This document shows, in pieces, positions 1 to 6,142 of a stretch of DNA of 6,142 bases. Origin of the DNA: Rhodothermia bacterium. Lineage in GTDB: Bacteria; Bacteroidota; Rhodothermia; Rhodothermales; JABDKH01. The translations under genes were made by a program, and so were the position numbers. The DNA lies in contig JAHHLP010000326.1 of assembly GCA_018679295.1 (NCBI GenBank), forward strand, positions 1-6,142. The letters run 5' to 3'. Within the stretch, counting starts at the first letter, position 1. Each line of letters starts with the position of its first letter. The notes beneath the pieces are model-generated. The model was not told the origin of the DNA. It ran no database searches and was given only the letters and a program-made list of their open reading frames with translations.

Positions 1-315
1 CTGGTGCTCACGCTGAAGGATATCGAGACGTTCAAGTACGGCGTCAGCCCCAATAAGCTGTTCGACTATATGGCAGCGGGAAAGCCGGTGATCTGCGCAG
101 TGGGCGGTGAGACGAAGCAGATCGTACTTGACGCGGAGGCCGGTCTTGTCGTTGCGCCCGAAGATGCGGCGGCAATGGCTGAGGCGATGATGCGGCTGTC
201 CGGATCTCCGTCAGATCGGGATCGACTGGGCAGGAACGGTCGAAACTACGTAAGCCGTTTCCACTCGCGGGAGCAGCTTGCTTCGAGCTTATTCAATTCC
301 CTTGTCCCACACTAA
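1..315 (+). CDS. GT4-family glycosyltransferase, WbuB-like, C-terminal part (5' end outside window)
   Basis: This is the last 104 codons of a glycosyltransferase; the frame is open at base 1 and ends with TAA at 313-315. The visible part is the end of the second Rossmann lobe of a GT-B fold. The motif SPNKLFDYMAAGKPVI (visible residues 16-31) is the donor-nucleotide binding segment of GT4 enzymes. The Asp in LFDYMAAG stands where many GT4 enzymes have the first Glu of the EX7E motif, as is usual in the WbuB subgroup of O-antigen and capsule transferases. AGLVVAPEDAAAMAEAM and a closing helix, GRNGRNYVSRFHSREQLA, follow as expected for the family. The enzyme would act on the cytoplasmic membrane face, moving a sugar from an NDP-sugar to a lipid-linked acceptor; donor and acceptor cannot be read from this fragment. 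A GTG at 4 is in frame but is internal, because the upstream fold is required. The dehydratase gene starts 17 bases later, so the two are probably co-transcribed. Confidence 0.9.
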   Translation: MVLTLKDIETFKYGVSPNKLFDYMAAGKPVICAVGGETKQIVLDAEAGLVVAPEDAAAMAEAMMRLSGSPSDRDRLGRNGRNYVSRFHSREQLASSLFNSLVPH

Positions 316-332
316 GGCTGCCACTCCACGCG

Positions 333-1847
333 ATGCTAGCTAATCGACTCGACAAACGATATCGATACATCGAAATGGTGTTAGACGCACTCATCGTCTA
401 CGCCGCACTGGTGATTGCCATCAAGATTCGATTCGGAGAATGGCACCTTGCATTCTCGAACCTCAGCCTGAACTGGGCAGCCGGAATATCAATCACGGTC
501 TACTTGCTGACTCTTACAGCCTCAGGGCTATACAGGAAGAGCTTCCTCGAAACACATCTGGAAGATTTCCTCAAGACCGCCGGCTTTATCGTACTTGGTG
601 GAACGGTGTCCCTTGCCGGGATCTTCCTTGCCGGCCAAGACAATTTGCCTCCCCGGGGCGTCTTTGCCGCTCAGTGTGCCTTCACCATCATCGGGGTCCT
701 GGGATTGCGAGCCACCGCGCGTTTTGCGTTCGAGCGCATTCTGGTCGGGCGTGCACCGGTGCCACAGCCAAAAGTAAAAATCGAACTCAGCAAGCTTCAA
801 AACCGAAGAAAAGTGCAGTTTGACGAGGCGGCCGTAAGCAACCACCTGACGGGCCGAACTGTACTCGTCACCGGCGCCGGCGGCTCGGTTGGTTCGGTGC
901 TGACCGATCGCTTGATCCGTCTTAATCCCTTTCGTCTCGTCCTGGTCGACGTCAGCGAATACAACCTGTACAAGCTGGAGAACGATCTGAGAAGACGGCG
1001 CTTTGCGGGCGAGCTGGTGTTTCGAATTGCAGACGTTCGCGACGAGGCTATCATGCGCTCCACGTTCGCCGCATATCGACCGGACATTGTCTTCCATGCT
1101 GCAGCCTACAAGCACGTTCCACTCATGGAGCGCCATCCTGCAGAGGCGTTTACCAACAACACGCTGTCCACTGTCAGCCTCGTGCGGATATGCGAGTCGT
1201 TCGGAACGGAACAGTTTGTTTTCGTGTCGACCGACAAGGCCGTAGAACCGTCAAGCGTTCTTGGGGCGACCAAGAGGCTGGCCGAATGGTACATCCGCTC
1301 AATCGACTCTGAAATGGAGTGCAAGTCGGTTCGCTTCGGAAATGTCCTGAACAGTCAAGGCAGCGTTGTCCCCATGTTTGTCGACCAGATCGGCCGTGGC
1401 GGCCCGATCACTATCACCCATCCGGAAATGGAGCGATTCTTCATGTCCGGCGATGAAGCTGCCTCTCTCATACTCGCGACGCTGCTGCTGGACGACGCTC
1501 CCACTTTTGCCGCAAGAATGGGAGAACCGATTCGAATTACGCGACTGGCCCAATTCCTGATCGACGAGTGCGCCGTCGAACCCGGGCGAATCACAATTAC
1601 CTACACGGGACTGCGCCCAGGCGAGAAGCTCACGGAACGCTTATGGTCCGATGAAGAATGGGTGGTTGGCACTTCAAACGACACGATTGTCGGCATCCGC
1701 TCGCCGGCGGCATACAGTCGAACCGAACTGGATGCGTACTTCCGTTACCTGGAACAGATTTCAGCCGAAAACCGCACGGCTGAGCTTCGCAAAGCACTCT
1801 TCCAGTCCAGTTTTGCCGAAACACCACGACGCGCTGTTGGAAAGTAG
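333..1847 (+). CDS. Membrane-bound NDP-sugar 4,6-dehydratase (CapD/WbpM/PglF group), compact form
   Basis: The likely reaction is NAD-dependent 4,6-dehydration of UDP-GlcNAc or a related sugar nucleotide, giving 4-keto-6-deoxy precursors for surface glycans. Four hydrophobic helices (about residues 13-31, 46-63, 82-101 and 110-128) anchor it in the inner membrane. The SDR domain starts near 175. It shows the NAD motif TGAGGSVGS (180-188), Asp206 after strand 2, HAAAYKHVPLME (255-266), STDKA (299-303) with the Asp301/Lys302 dyad, Lys314, RFGNVL (334-339), HPEMERFFM and GLRPGEKL (426-433). Two features are odd. Full-length relatives are about 590-665 residues and carry a CoA-binding-like Rossmann domain between the helices and the SDR part; here only a ~45-residue linker remains. 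Also, the position that is Tyr in soluble enzymes and Met in WbpM/PglF is Leu310. The ATG at 333 keeps a basic N-terminus before helix 1; the next Met (residue 15) would cut into that helix. No good ribosome binding site precedes it. The family is certain; the exact substrate is not. Confidence 0.93.
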   Translation: MLANRLDKRYRYIEMVLDALIVYAALVIAIKIRFGEWHLAFSNLSLNWAAGISITVYLLTLTASGLYRKSFLETHLEDFLKTAGFIVLGGTVSLAGIFLAGQDNLPPRGVFAAQCAFTIIGVLGLRATARFAFERILVGRAPVPQPKVKIELSKLQNRRKVQFDEAAVSNHLTGRTVLVTGAGGSVGSVLTDRLIRLNPFRLVLVDVSEYNLYKLENDLRRRRFAGELVFRIADVRDEAIMRSTFAAYRPDIVFHAAAYKHVPLMERHPAEAFTNNTLSTVSLVRICESFGTEQFVFVSTDKAVEPSSVLGATKRLAEWYIRSIDSEMECKSVRFGNVLNSQGSVVPMFVDQIGRGGPITITHPEMERFFMSGDEAASLILATLLLDDAPTFAARMGEPIRITRLAQFLIDECAVEPGRITITYTGLRPGEKLTERLWSDEEWVVGTSNDTIVGIRSPAAYSRTELDAYFRYLEQISAENRTAELRKALFQSSFAETPRRAVGK

Positions 1848-1920
1848 GCGTGTCCGCAAGGAACCGAGGCGCGACCGGCAGGCGCAACGGACCTCCATCA
1901 TCTGACACTCGCACGCGAGT
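1848..1920 (+). other. Intergenic gap between dehydratase and peptidase genes
   Basis: These 73 bases separate the dehydratase stop from the proposed peptidase start. I see no hairpin followed by a T-run, so there is no intrinsic terminator, and no convincing promoter of either the sigma-70 type or the Bacteroidota TTTG/TAnnTTTG type. Read-through from the upstream genes is therefore plausible. The only structure is a short inverted repeat touching the start codon, listed separately. A GTG-started frame of 24 codons (1850-1924) exists but encodes a low-complexity basic peptide with no recognisable feature, and I do not call it a gene. Confidence 0.6.
1907..1920. repeat. Perfect inverted repeat ACTCGC-AC-GCGAGT abutting the TTG start
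   Basis: Two 6-base arms are separated by 2 bases, and the right arm ends on the base before the proposed start codon. As RNA it could form only a small hairpin (about 5 pairs around a 4-base loop); as DNA it could be a half-site pair for a dimeric regulator. It occupies the place where a Shine-Dalgarno sequence would be expected. It is short enough to arise by chance in GC-rich DNA, so any function is speculative. Confidence 0.35.
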
Positions 1921-1992
1921 TTGATCCGAATAAAGAGACATACTCCCATCCTGATCCTCGCATCGATCGCATTCGCGTCCAGTGCGGTTGGA
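1921..1992 (+). other. Sec-type signal peptide of the C25 peptidase
   Basis: With TTG read as Met, the N-terminus has a basic n-region (IRIKRH, residues 2-7), a hydrophobic core (PILILASIAFA, 9-19) and a small-residue c-region ending AVG before Gln25. Cleavage is most likely after Gly24, leaving an N-terminal Gln, or alternatively after Ala22. There is no Cys suited to a lipobox, so it is not a lipoprotein. The signal peptide supports TTG at 1921, because the first in-frame ATG (2071) lies well inside the mature protein. Confidence 0.75.
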
Positions 1993-4900
1993 CAAGACAC
2001 CTACGACCCCGCGTGGTATGACGCTTCGCGGCAGTATGTAAAGATCGGCACCGTCGAGGACGGTATTTACGAGATGTCCGGCGCCGACCTCGCCAACATA
2101 GGCATACCCATCTCGGTGATTGACCCTGCCTCAGTCCGTATCCGCCAGGACGGTAGAGAAATTCCGATTGTGGTTTCTCCGGGCGCGGCAGGCACCCTGC
2201 AGCCGACAGACACCATTCGATTCGTCGGTTTTCGAAACGACGGGGAGGACGAAGATTACCTCTTCAACTACAACGCATCCTATCGGAGTAGTCGATATTA
2301 CTCACTGTTTTCAGACACGACCTGGTCGTGGCTGACATGGGGGTCAGGTGCAGGGCTTCGTTATTCGCCGTTCCAGCCCCCGACCGCTTCGCAACCCGAA
2401 TCATCGGTACGTGATACGCTTCATCTTGAAATCGACCAGACTTACTACGGTGGCGATGGAATCGATCTGGGGAATCCGATATACACCAATCGTGAGGGAT
2501 ACTACTGGAGTCGCATCGTACACAATACGAGCTCGTCATCTCGAACCGCTACTTTCGACACAAATCTATCGAACTGGACCTCAGCCTCATCCGACACGGC
2601 CACCGTCCGCGTCCGCCTCAACAGCCAGACGGCATCCCCGCACGAGGTGCGCCTCGACTTGCGGCTTTTCGACGGCACCACTACTGAACATGTAGCGGTC
2701 GACACTGTCAGCTGGACAGGGCTGTCCCTTGTCACGCTCGAAGCCAAAGTGCCCCAAAGCGCAATCCCCGCTGACGGGAATATCCGACCACGACTGTTCT
2801 CACGAAATGATTTCGGTTCATCTATTCCGAACAACTGGTATCTGGATTGGATCGAAGTCGACTACGTGAAGACGTTGAGTGCCGACGGCGGATCGCTTTC
2901 GATACCGATTGATTCGCCGGGTGACTACTCGTTCAACGTAACCGGGTTGAGTCCGGGCACCGTACAGGTTCTCGATCCGATTCTCGGGTCGGGCGAAACT
3001 TACACCGCGGACGGTGTGGGCGCCGCGACCATCGAGGTCAGTACCTCTCAGGAGAGCCGACTCTATATCGGTTCGTCGGCGTCCATGTTGCAACCCGCAC
3101 TTGTCGCGGACTCACCCTCCGATCTGGCAAACACCGGTAATTCCGCGGACTACGTGATCATCCGTGGCTCCTCATTGTCGTCCTCTTCCAGGGCGCTGGC
3201 AGATTATCGCGCTTCGGTGCAGGGTGGAAGCCATCAGGTTATGGAGGTGGCGGTGCAAGATGTATTCGATCAGTTCGACTACGGAAGACCCACTCCGATA
3301 GCGATCAGGCGATTCCTTCGCAGTACTTCTGCATGGCAGACAAGTCCGAGGTTTGTCGTCCTGTGGGGCGATGCCCTGTACCCCGACAAGAGCCGGCCCC
3401 GTCTGCACTGGGAGGTTACATCCTTCGGCAACACCGCGTCCGACGGCTGGTACGGGATGCAGAACGGCGGACTCAGCGATTATACCGAAGCCGTCGCTAT
3501 TGGCCGGGTGCCAATACGATCGGACGCGGATGGTCTACTATATGTTGACAAGATTGCAACCTATGAGGCCGCGCGGCCTTCGCGCTGGCAGAAGAACGCG
3601 TTGTACCTGGTCGGCGGTGCTACGGACATTGAACGCCGACTCCTGCAGAGCAATGCACTTCAATGGGCAGATCTGGCTGCCGGCTTCCCGGCGGCTCTGG
3701 ATACGACGAACTTCTTCAAGGCAACAACCGACGCCCTGGACCCGACCTTTAAAGATTCCATCCAGCAGGCACTCAAGACGGGCGCTTCCTGGGTCACCTA
3801 CTTCGGGCACTCGGCCGCGCAGACGTGGGAAATCGTGACGGACCCACCAGGCATGTTTGACAACGCTGGTCGGCTGCCGATGGTGCTGTCGCTTGGTTGC
3901 TTCACCGGCGACTTCGCAACTGGAAGCGGACAGGCTGAGGACCAGAGGTCGTTTAGCGAACAACTCGTTATCGACAATCTGAATGGCGGCATCGGTCACT
4001 GGGGTGCTTCGTCGAGCGGTACGATCGGCGCCTCGGCTGCACTTAGCAGCGAGGTACATCAAAGCGTATTCAGCGATTCGCTTCGCGTACTGGGCGAAGC
4101 GCTCCGAGTAGCAAAACAGCGGTTTGCGTCGCGGTTCTCGGATCCGCTATCGGTAAAACATGCCCTCCAATATGGACTGATCGGCGATCCGGGAGTCAGA
4201 TTAGCCTTGCCACTTCAGCCCGAGTTCGCGGTCTCGGAATCATCGATTGCATTAAGCCCGATAGCGCCGATACCGGCCGACTCCAATCTCGCCGCCACAA
4301 TTCGGGTCGAAAACTTTGGCTTGGCACCCTCGGACAGTGTCCTGATCCGAATGACGCGGAGCCGACCCGATCGTACACAAGACACCGAAGATCAATGGAT
4401 CCCTCCATTCGGACTGCTGGGCTCGCTTGAGTACACGCTGCCGATTGACGAGAGCATGGTTGGAGAGCATATCGTTAGCGTCGACGTAGATGCCAGCATG
4501 CGCTTCGATGAGTTCGACGAGCTCAATAACACGGCCAGCCGAGCTGTAACCGTCTTCGCGACTGGACTGACGTTGCTGGAACCGGCGGACTTCGGTCTGG
4601 TGACGACGACCTCTCCCGAACTGCGAGTTGTTGTTGAGCGGCAGGATACAAGTCTGGTGCCGGTTGTGATACAGCTTGCCGAGGACCCATTGTTCGATCC
4701 CGTCCAAACAGAGGAGTACCGCGTTTCGACGTCCGACCTGCTTGTCAAGTGGGTGCCTTCCGGAGTTGAGAACGGCAAGACGTATTTCTGGCGTGCCCGC
4801 GTGGATGACGGCACGGCGCCACAGTGGGAGATCTCCAGGTTCACGGTGGACATGGGGGCAGGCGGCAACGGCTGGATGCAATCCGGTGATCTCTTCAGCG

Positions 4901-6142
4901 TAAATACCGGAGACGGTCTGCTGGAAAGAGTGAACGGCCTGTGGCAGATACGCGACTTCGAGCTTGAGGTCAGCGCCGCCAGCGAACGCGGATCAGGCCT
5001 TTGGGCAGGACAGTTCGTTGTCTCTGGGGAACGTATAGAGCGTTCAAAGCTCGGTTTTGGCCTCCTTGTCATCGACGGCGAGACGGGAAGCGTGAAGAGC
5101 CATACGTCCGCAGCTACTTATCCCAATGATTTCTTTGACCCGGTAGAGGGTTTCGACTCGCTAAAAGCGCAGGCGGCTCGCGTGAAAACCGGTGACTACA
5201 TCTTTACGCGGACCCGACATCTTGGCAACAAGGACGGCGTGGTCGAAATACCGGATAGCATAAAAACGATATTCCGGGATCTCGAGAGCATGGCGATCGA
5301 CACGTTGACGTATCGTCATCTCTGGATCATGATGTCAAGAAAGGGATATCCATCAGAAACGCGCGAGTGGGTCGACCCTCCCGGCGGCACAAACGAAATT
5401 CTGAGAGACACGACGCTGGCGTTCTCTCTTGGGCGCGGAACCACTCAGGCTCCCGAAATCGGTCCGGCTCGTGAATGGCAGTACCTGCGCTGGCAGCCTC
5501 AGCTCGTCCATCCAAACAATCGCATATATCTGCGCTTGATATCCGGGACAACGGGCGAGATTCTGGCGCAGGGCTCGGAAACTGTCCTGAATCCGGATCC
5601 CCCGACATACACGCTGGACCTCTCAGCGGTGGACTCCAGGCAGCATCCCGAGCTTACATTGCATGCCGAACTCGTCGACTCGACAAATGCCGGCACACCG
5701 CAGTTGTTAGCGTGGTCCGTGGAATATATACCCGTCGCAGAACTCACGATCGATCGTTTCCGGTCCGAGGTTTCGAAAGACACGCTTCAGGAGGGGGAGC
5801 AGGTTCTGACGACCACACTGGTAAAAAACCTGTCGTCTGTCGACGCGTCGGCAACCTTTCTCGACTACTTCGAAACCGGTGCCGACAACGAGCGCCTCTT
5901 CCTCGCGACCGACACGCTTGGTGCCTTGCCGGCCGACGCGTCCGCCACCCCGACGCGCGATATTCAAACTACCAACAGGGCCGGTGCAAACGTCGTCGAA
6001 ACGCGGGTTCGTCAGGAGGGATACACCGACCCGATCTCATACAACAATATCAACCTCGAGCAGTACGTCGTCCTGGTCGATGGGACGGCGCCGGAGATGG
6101 AGATTGAAATCGATGGTGAAGCCTTTCCGCCTGATCCAGACC
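1921..6142 (+). CDS. Secreted C25 (gingipain-family) cysteine peptidase, PorU/PorU2-like T9SS sortase candidate, 3' end outside window
   Basis: One frame stays open from after a TGA at 1903-1905 to the window edge, giving at least 1407 residues. The only start codon that keeps the signal peptide is TTG at 1921. Order of parts: signal peptide (1-24); PorU-like beta region (about 30-400) with KIGTVEDGIYEMSGADL, then a jelly-roll-like segment ending YLDWIEVDYVK; C25 catalytic domain (about 410-766) with VQDVFDQFDYG, FVVLWGDALYPDK, SDGWYG (Asp508), AIGRVP, FGHSAAQTW (His630), SLGCFTGDF (Cys660) and IGDPGVRL; CARDB (about 772-880, ending DELNNTA); FN3-like (about 881-975, GKTYFWRARV); ILEI/PANDER-like (about 1015-1150); a jelly-roll-like segment (about 1181-1270, TPQLLAWSVEY); a second CARDB-like domain (about 1272-1395). 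In the family, PorU removes the C-terminal signal of T9SS cargo at the cell surface and joins the cargo to anionic LPS. The complete His/Cys pair suggests an active enzyme. Whether it is the sortase or a secreted C25 protease depends partly on the unseen C-terminus. C25 membership is near certain; the sortase role is inference. Confidence 0.88.
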   Translation, partial: MIRIKRHTPILILASIAFASSAVGQDTYDPAWYDASRQYVKIGTVEDGIYEMSGADLANIGIPISVIDPASVRIRQDGREIPIVVSPGAAGTLQPTDTIRFVGFRNDGEDEDYLFNYNASYRSSRYYSLFSDTTWSWLTWGSGAGLRYSPFQPPTASQPESSVRDTLHLEIDQTYYGGDGIDLGNPIYTNREGYYWSRIVHNTSSSSRTATFDTNLSNWTSASSDTATVRVRLNSQTASPHEVRLDLRLFDGTTTEHVAVDTVSWTGLSLVTLEAKVPQSAIPADGNIRPRLFSRNDFGSSIPNNWYLDWIEVDYVKTLSADGGSLSIPIDSPGDYSFNVTGLSPGTVQVLDPILGSGETYTADGVGAATIEVSTSQESRLYIGSSASMLQPALVADSPSDLANTGNSADYVIIRGSSLSSSSRALADYRASVQGGSHQVMEVAVQDVFDQFDYGRPTPIAIRRFLRSTSAWQTSPRFVVLWGDALYPDKSRPRLHWEVTSFGNTASDGWYGMQNGGLSDYTEAVAIGRVPIRSDADGLLYVDKIATYEAARPSRWQKNALYLVGGATDIERRLLQSNALQWADLAAGFPAALDTTNFFKATTDALDPTFKDSIQQALKTGASWVTYFGHSAAQTWEIVTDPPGMFDNAGRLPMVLSLGCFTGDFATGSGQAEDQRSFSEQLVIDNLNGGIGHWGASSSGTIGASAALSSEVHQSVFSDSLRVLGEALRVAKQRFASRFSDPLSVKHALQYGLIGDPGVRLALPLQPEFAVSESSIALSPIAPIPADSNLAATIRVENFGLAPSDSVLIRMTRSRPDRTQDTEDQWIPPFGLLGSLEYTLPIDESMVGEHIVSVDVDASMRFDEFDELNNTASRAVTVFATGLTLLEPADFGLVTTTSPELRVVVERQDTSLVPVVIQLAEDPLFDPVQTEEYRVSTSDLLVKWVPSGVENGKTYFWRARVDDGTAPQWEISRFTVDMGAGGNGWMQSGDLFSVNTGDGLLERVNGLWQIRDFELEVSAASERGSGLWAGQFVVSGERIERSKLGFGLLVIDGETGSVKSHTSAATYPNDFFDPVEGFDSLKAQAARVKTGDYIFTRTRHLGNKDGVVEIPDSIKTIFRDLESMAIDTLTYRHLWIMMSRKGYPSETREWVDPPGGTNEILRDTTLAFSLGRGTTQAPEIGPAREWQYLRWQPQLVHPNNRIYLRLISGTTGEILAQGSETVLNPDPPTYTLDLSAVDSRQHPELTLHAELVDSTNAGTPQLLAWSVEYIPVAELTIDRFRSEVSKDTLQEGEQVLTTTLVKNLSSVDASATFLDYFETGADNERLFLATDTLGALPADASATPTRDIQTTNRAGANVVETRVRQEGYTDPISYNNINLEQYVVLVDGTAPEMEIEIDGEAFPPDPD
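3148..4218 (+). other. Peptidase C25 catalytic domain
   Basis: Residues about 410-766 of the peptidase follow the C25 pattern throughout. The entry strand is DYVIIRGSSL, then VQDVFDQFDYG with the nearby AIRRFL, the WGDALYP strand, SDGWYG with Asp508, AIGRVP (527-531), FGHS with the catalytic His630 (3808-3810), GCFTG with the nucleophile Cys660 (3898-3900), a GGIGHWGASSSG loop, LGEALRVAKQRF, and the closing GDPGVRL. His and Cys are 30 residues apart, close to the 33 in RgpB gingipain. The residue after the catalytic His is Ser rather than the usual Gly. Confidence 0.9.
4234..4560 (+). other. CARDB-type Ig-like domain
   Basis: Residues about 772-880 show the CARDB pattern: IRVENFG (794-800) with the Asn/Gly turn, a central strand pair, then GEHIVSVDVD and the acidic-Asn ending DELNNTA (866-872). 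Such domains usually act as adhesive or spacer modules in secreted bacterial proteins. Here it directly follows the C25 domain, as in long PorU-like proteins. Confidence 0.75.
4963..5370 (+). other. ILEI/PANDER (FAM3)-like domain inside the peptidase
   Basis: Residues about 1015-1150 follow the FAM3/ILEI plan. LEVSAASERGSGLWAGQFVV comes first, then GFGLLVIDGETGSV (1045-1058), a variable acidic stretch (TYPNDFFDP), a helix, the strand TGDYIFTRTRHLGNKDG (1090-1106), a helix ending LESMAI, and the hallmark close YRHLWIMMSRKG (1131-1142), which parallels the RdsWvfvg-KG ending of the family. In the human enzyme POMGNT1 a domain of this fold binds carbohydrate. A glycan-binding role here is inference by analogy; the domain call rests on pattern recognition alone. 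Confidence 0.65.
5734..6105 (+). other. Second CARDB-like Ig domain, leading into the unseen C-terminus
   Basis: Residues about 1272-1395 resemble the CARDB module: AELTIDRFRSEVSKDTLQEG, then the VKNLSSVDAS strand (1301-1310), ANVVETRVRQEG, and an ending with paired Asn (ISYNNINLEQYVVLVD). The next stretch, DGTAPEMEIEIDG, matches the linker that often leads to the last Ig-like and C-terminal sorting region in long T9SS proteins. That final region is cut off by the window. Confidence 0.6.

Noticed and set aside
344..356. 13-base direct repeat TCGACTCGACAAA shared with about 5675-5687
   Set aside because: Both copies lie in unrelated coding sequence in different codon contexts; no further copies or flanking structure were seen, so chance is the simplest explanation.
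528..1136. 202-codon antisense open frame opposite the dehydratase
   Set aside because: It overlaps the strongly conserved SDR domain, and its product has no recognisable features.
1848..1920. Possible terminator or promoter between dehydratase and peptidase
   Set aside because: No hairpin followed by a T-run and no spaced -33/-7 or -35/-10 elements could be found; the TTTG at 1920-1923 has no partner at the right distance.
3538..4062. 174-codon antisense open frame opposite the C25 active-site region
   Set aside because: The sense strand encodes the conserved His/Cys motifs here; the antisense product is Arg- and Ser-rich without motifs.
4392..5072. 226-codon antisense open frame (with a 209-codon one at 4252-4881 in another minus frame)
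   Set aside because: Both lie wholly opposite the peptidase gene, are rich in Ser, Arg and Pro, and show no motif; they are typical GC-rich shadows of a continuous sense frame with recognisable domains.
5475..6107. 210-codon + strand open frame in a different frame from the peptidase
   Set aside because: The frame-1 product over the same bases shows a coherent jelly-roll and CARDB-like pattern, while this one is an Arg-rich, low-complexity product without domains.
1..6142. RNA genes, CRISPR arrays, insertion sequences and attachment sites
   Set aside because: Nearly all of the window is covered by three well-supported coding frames, and no tRNA-like, repeat-spacer or transposase signals were seen.

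Overview
The window looks like chromosomal DNA from a moderately GC-rich member of the Bacteroidota/Rhodothermota (FCB) lineage. Three things suggest this. There is a gingipain-family (C25) peptidase with PorU-like architecture, typical of type IX secretion (T9SS) organisms. No clear Shine-Dalgarno sequence precedes the genes. CARDB and ILEI/PANDER-like modules are fused into one very large exported protein. A Rhodothermales-like source is my best guess, but this is inference and no marker gene is present.

All genes lie on the + strand and coding density is close to complete. (1) Positions 1-315 hold the C-terminal ~104 residues of a GT4-family glycosyltransferase of the WbuB type, whose 5' part lies outside the window. 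(2) Positions 333-1847, 17 bases downstream, hold a 504-residue membrane-anchored NDP-sugar 4,6-dehydratase of the CapD/WbpM/PglF group. It is unusually compact: the four N-terminal membrane helices join the SDR catalytic domain without the intervening CoA-binding-like Rossmann domain. (3) After a 73-base gap, an open frame starts at a TTG at 1921 and runs without a stop to the window edge (at least 1407 residues). It encodes a secreted C25 cysteine peptidase with a signal peptide, a PorU-like N-terminal beta region, a catalytic domain with His630/Cys660, a CARDB domain, an FN3-like domain, an ILEI/PANDER-like domain, a jelly-roll-like segment and a second CARDB-like domain. Its C-terminus is not in the window.

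Genes 1 and 2 are a lipid-linked or surface polysaccharide pair: the dehydratase makes a 4-keto-6-deoxy amino-sugar nucleotide and the glycosyltransferase transfers a sugar to a growing glycan. The peptidase resembles PorU/PorU2-type T9SS sortases, which in characterised species cleave cargo C-terminal domains and join the cargo to an anionic lipopolysaccharide. The gene order therefore suggests, but does not prove, that glycan synthesis and glycan-dependent protein anchoring are encoded together here. I saw no RNA genes, mobile elements, CRISPR arrays or convincing terminators. Every other long open frame is a shadow of these three genes.
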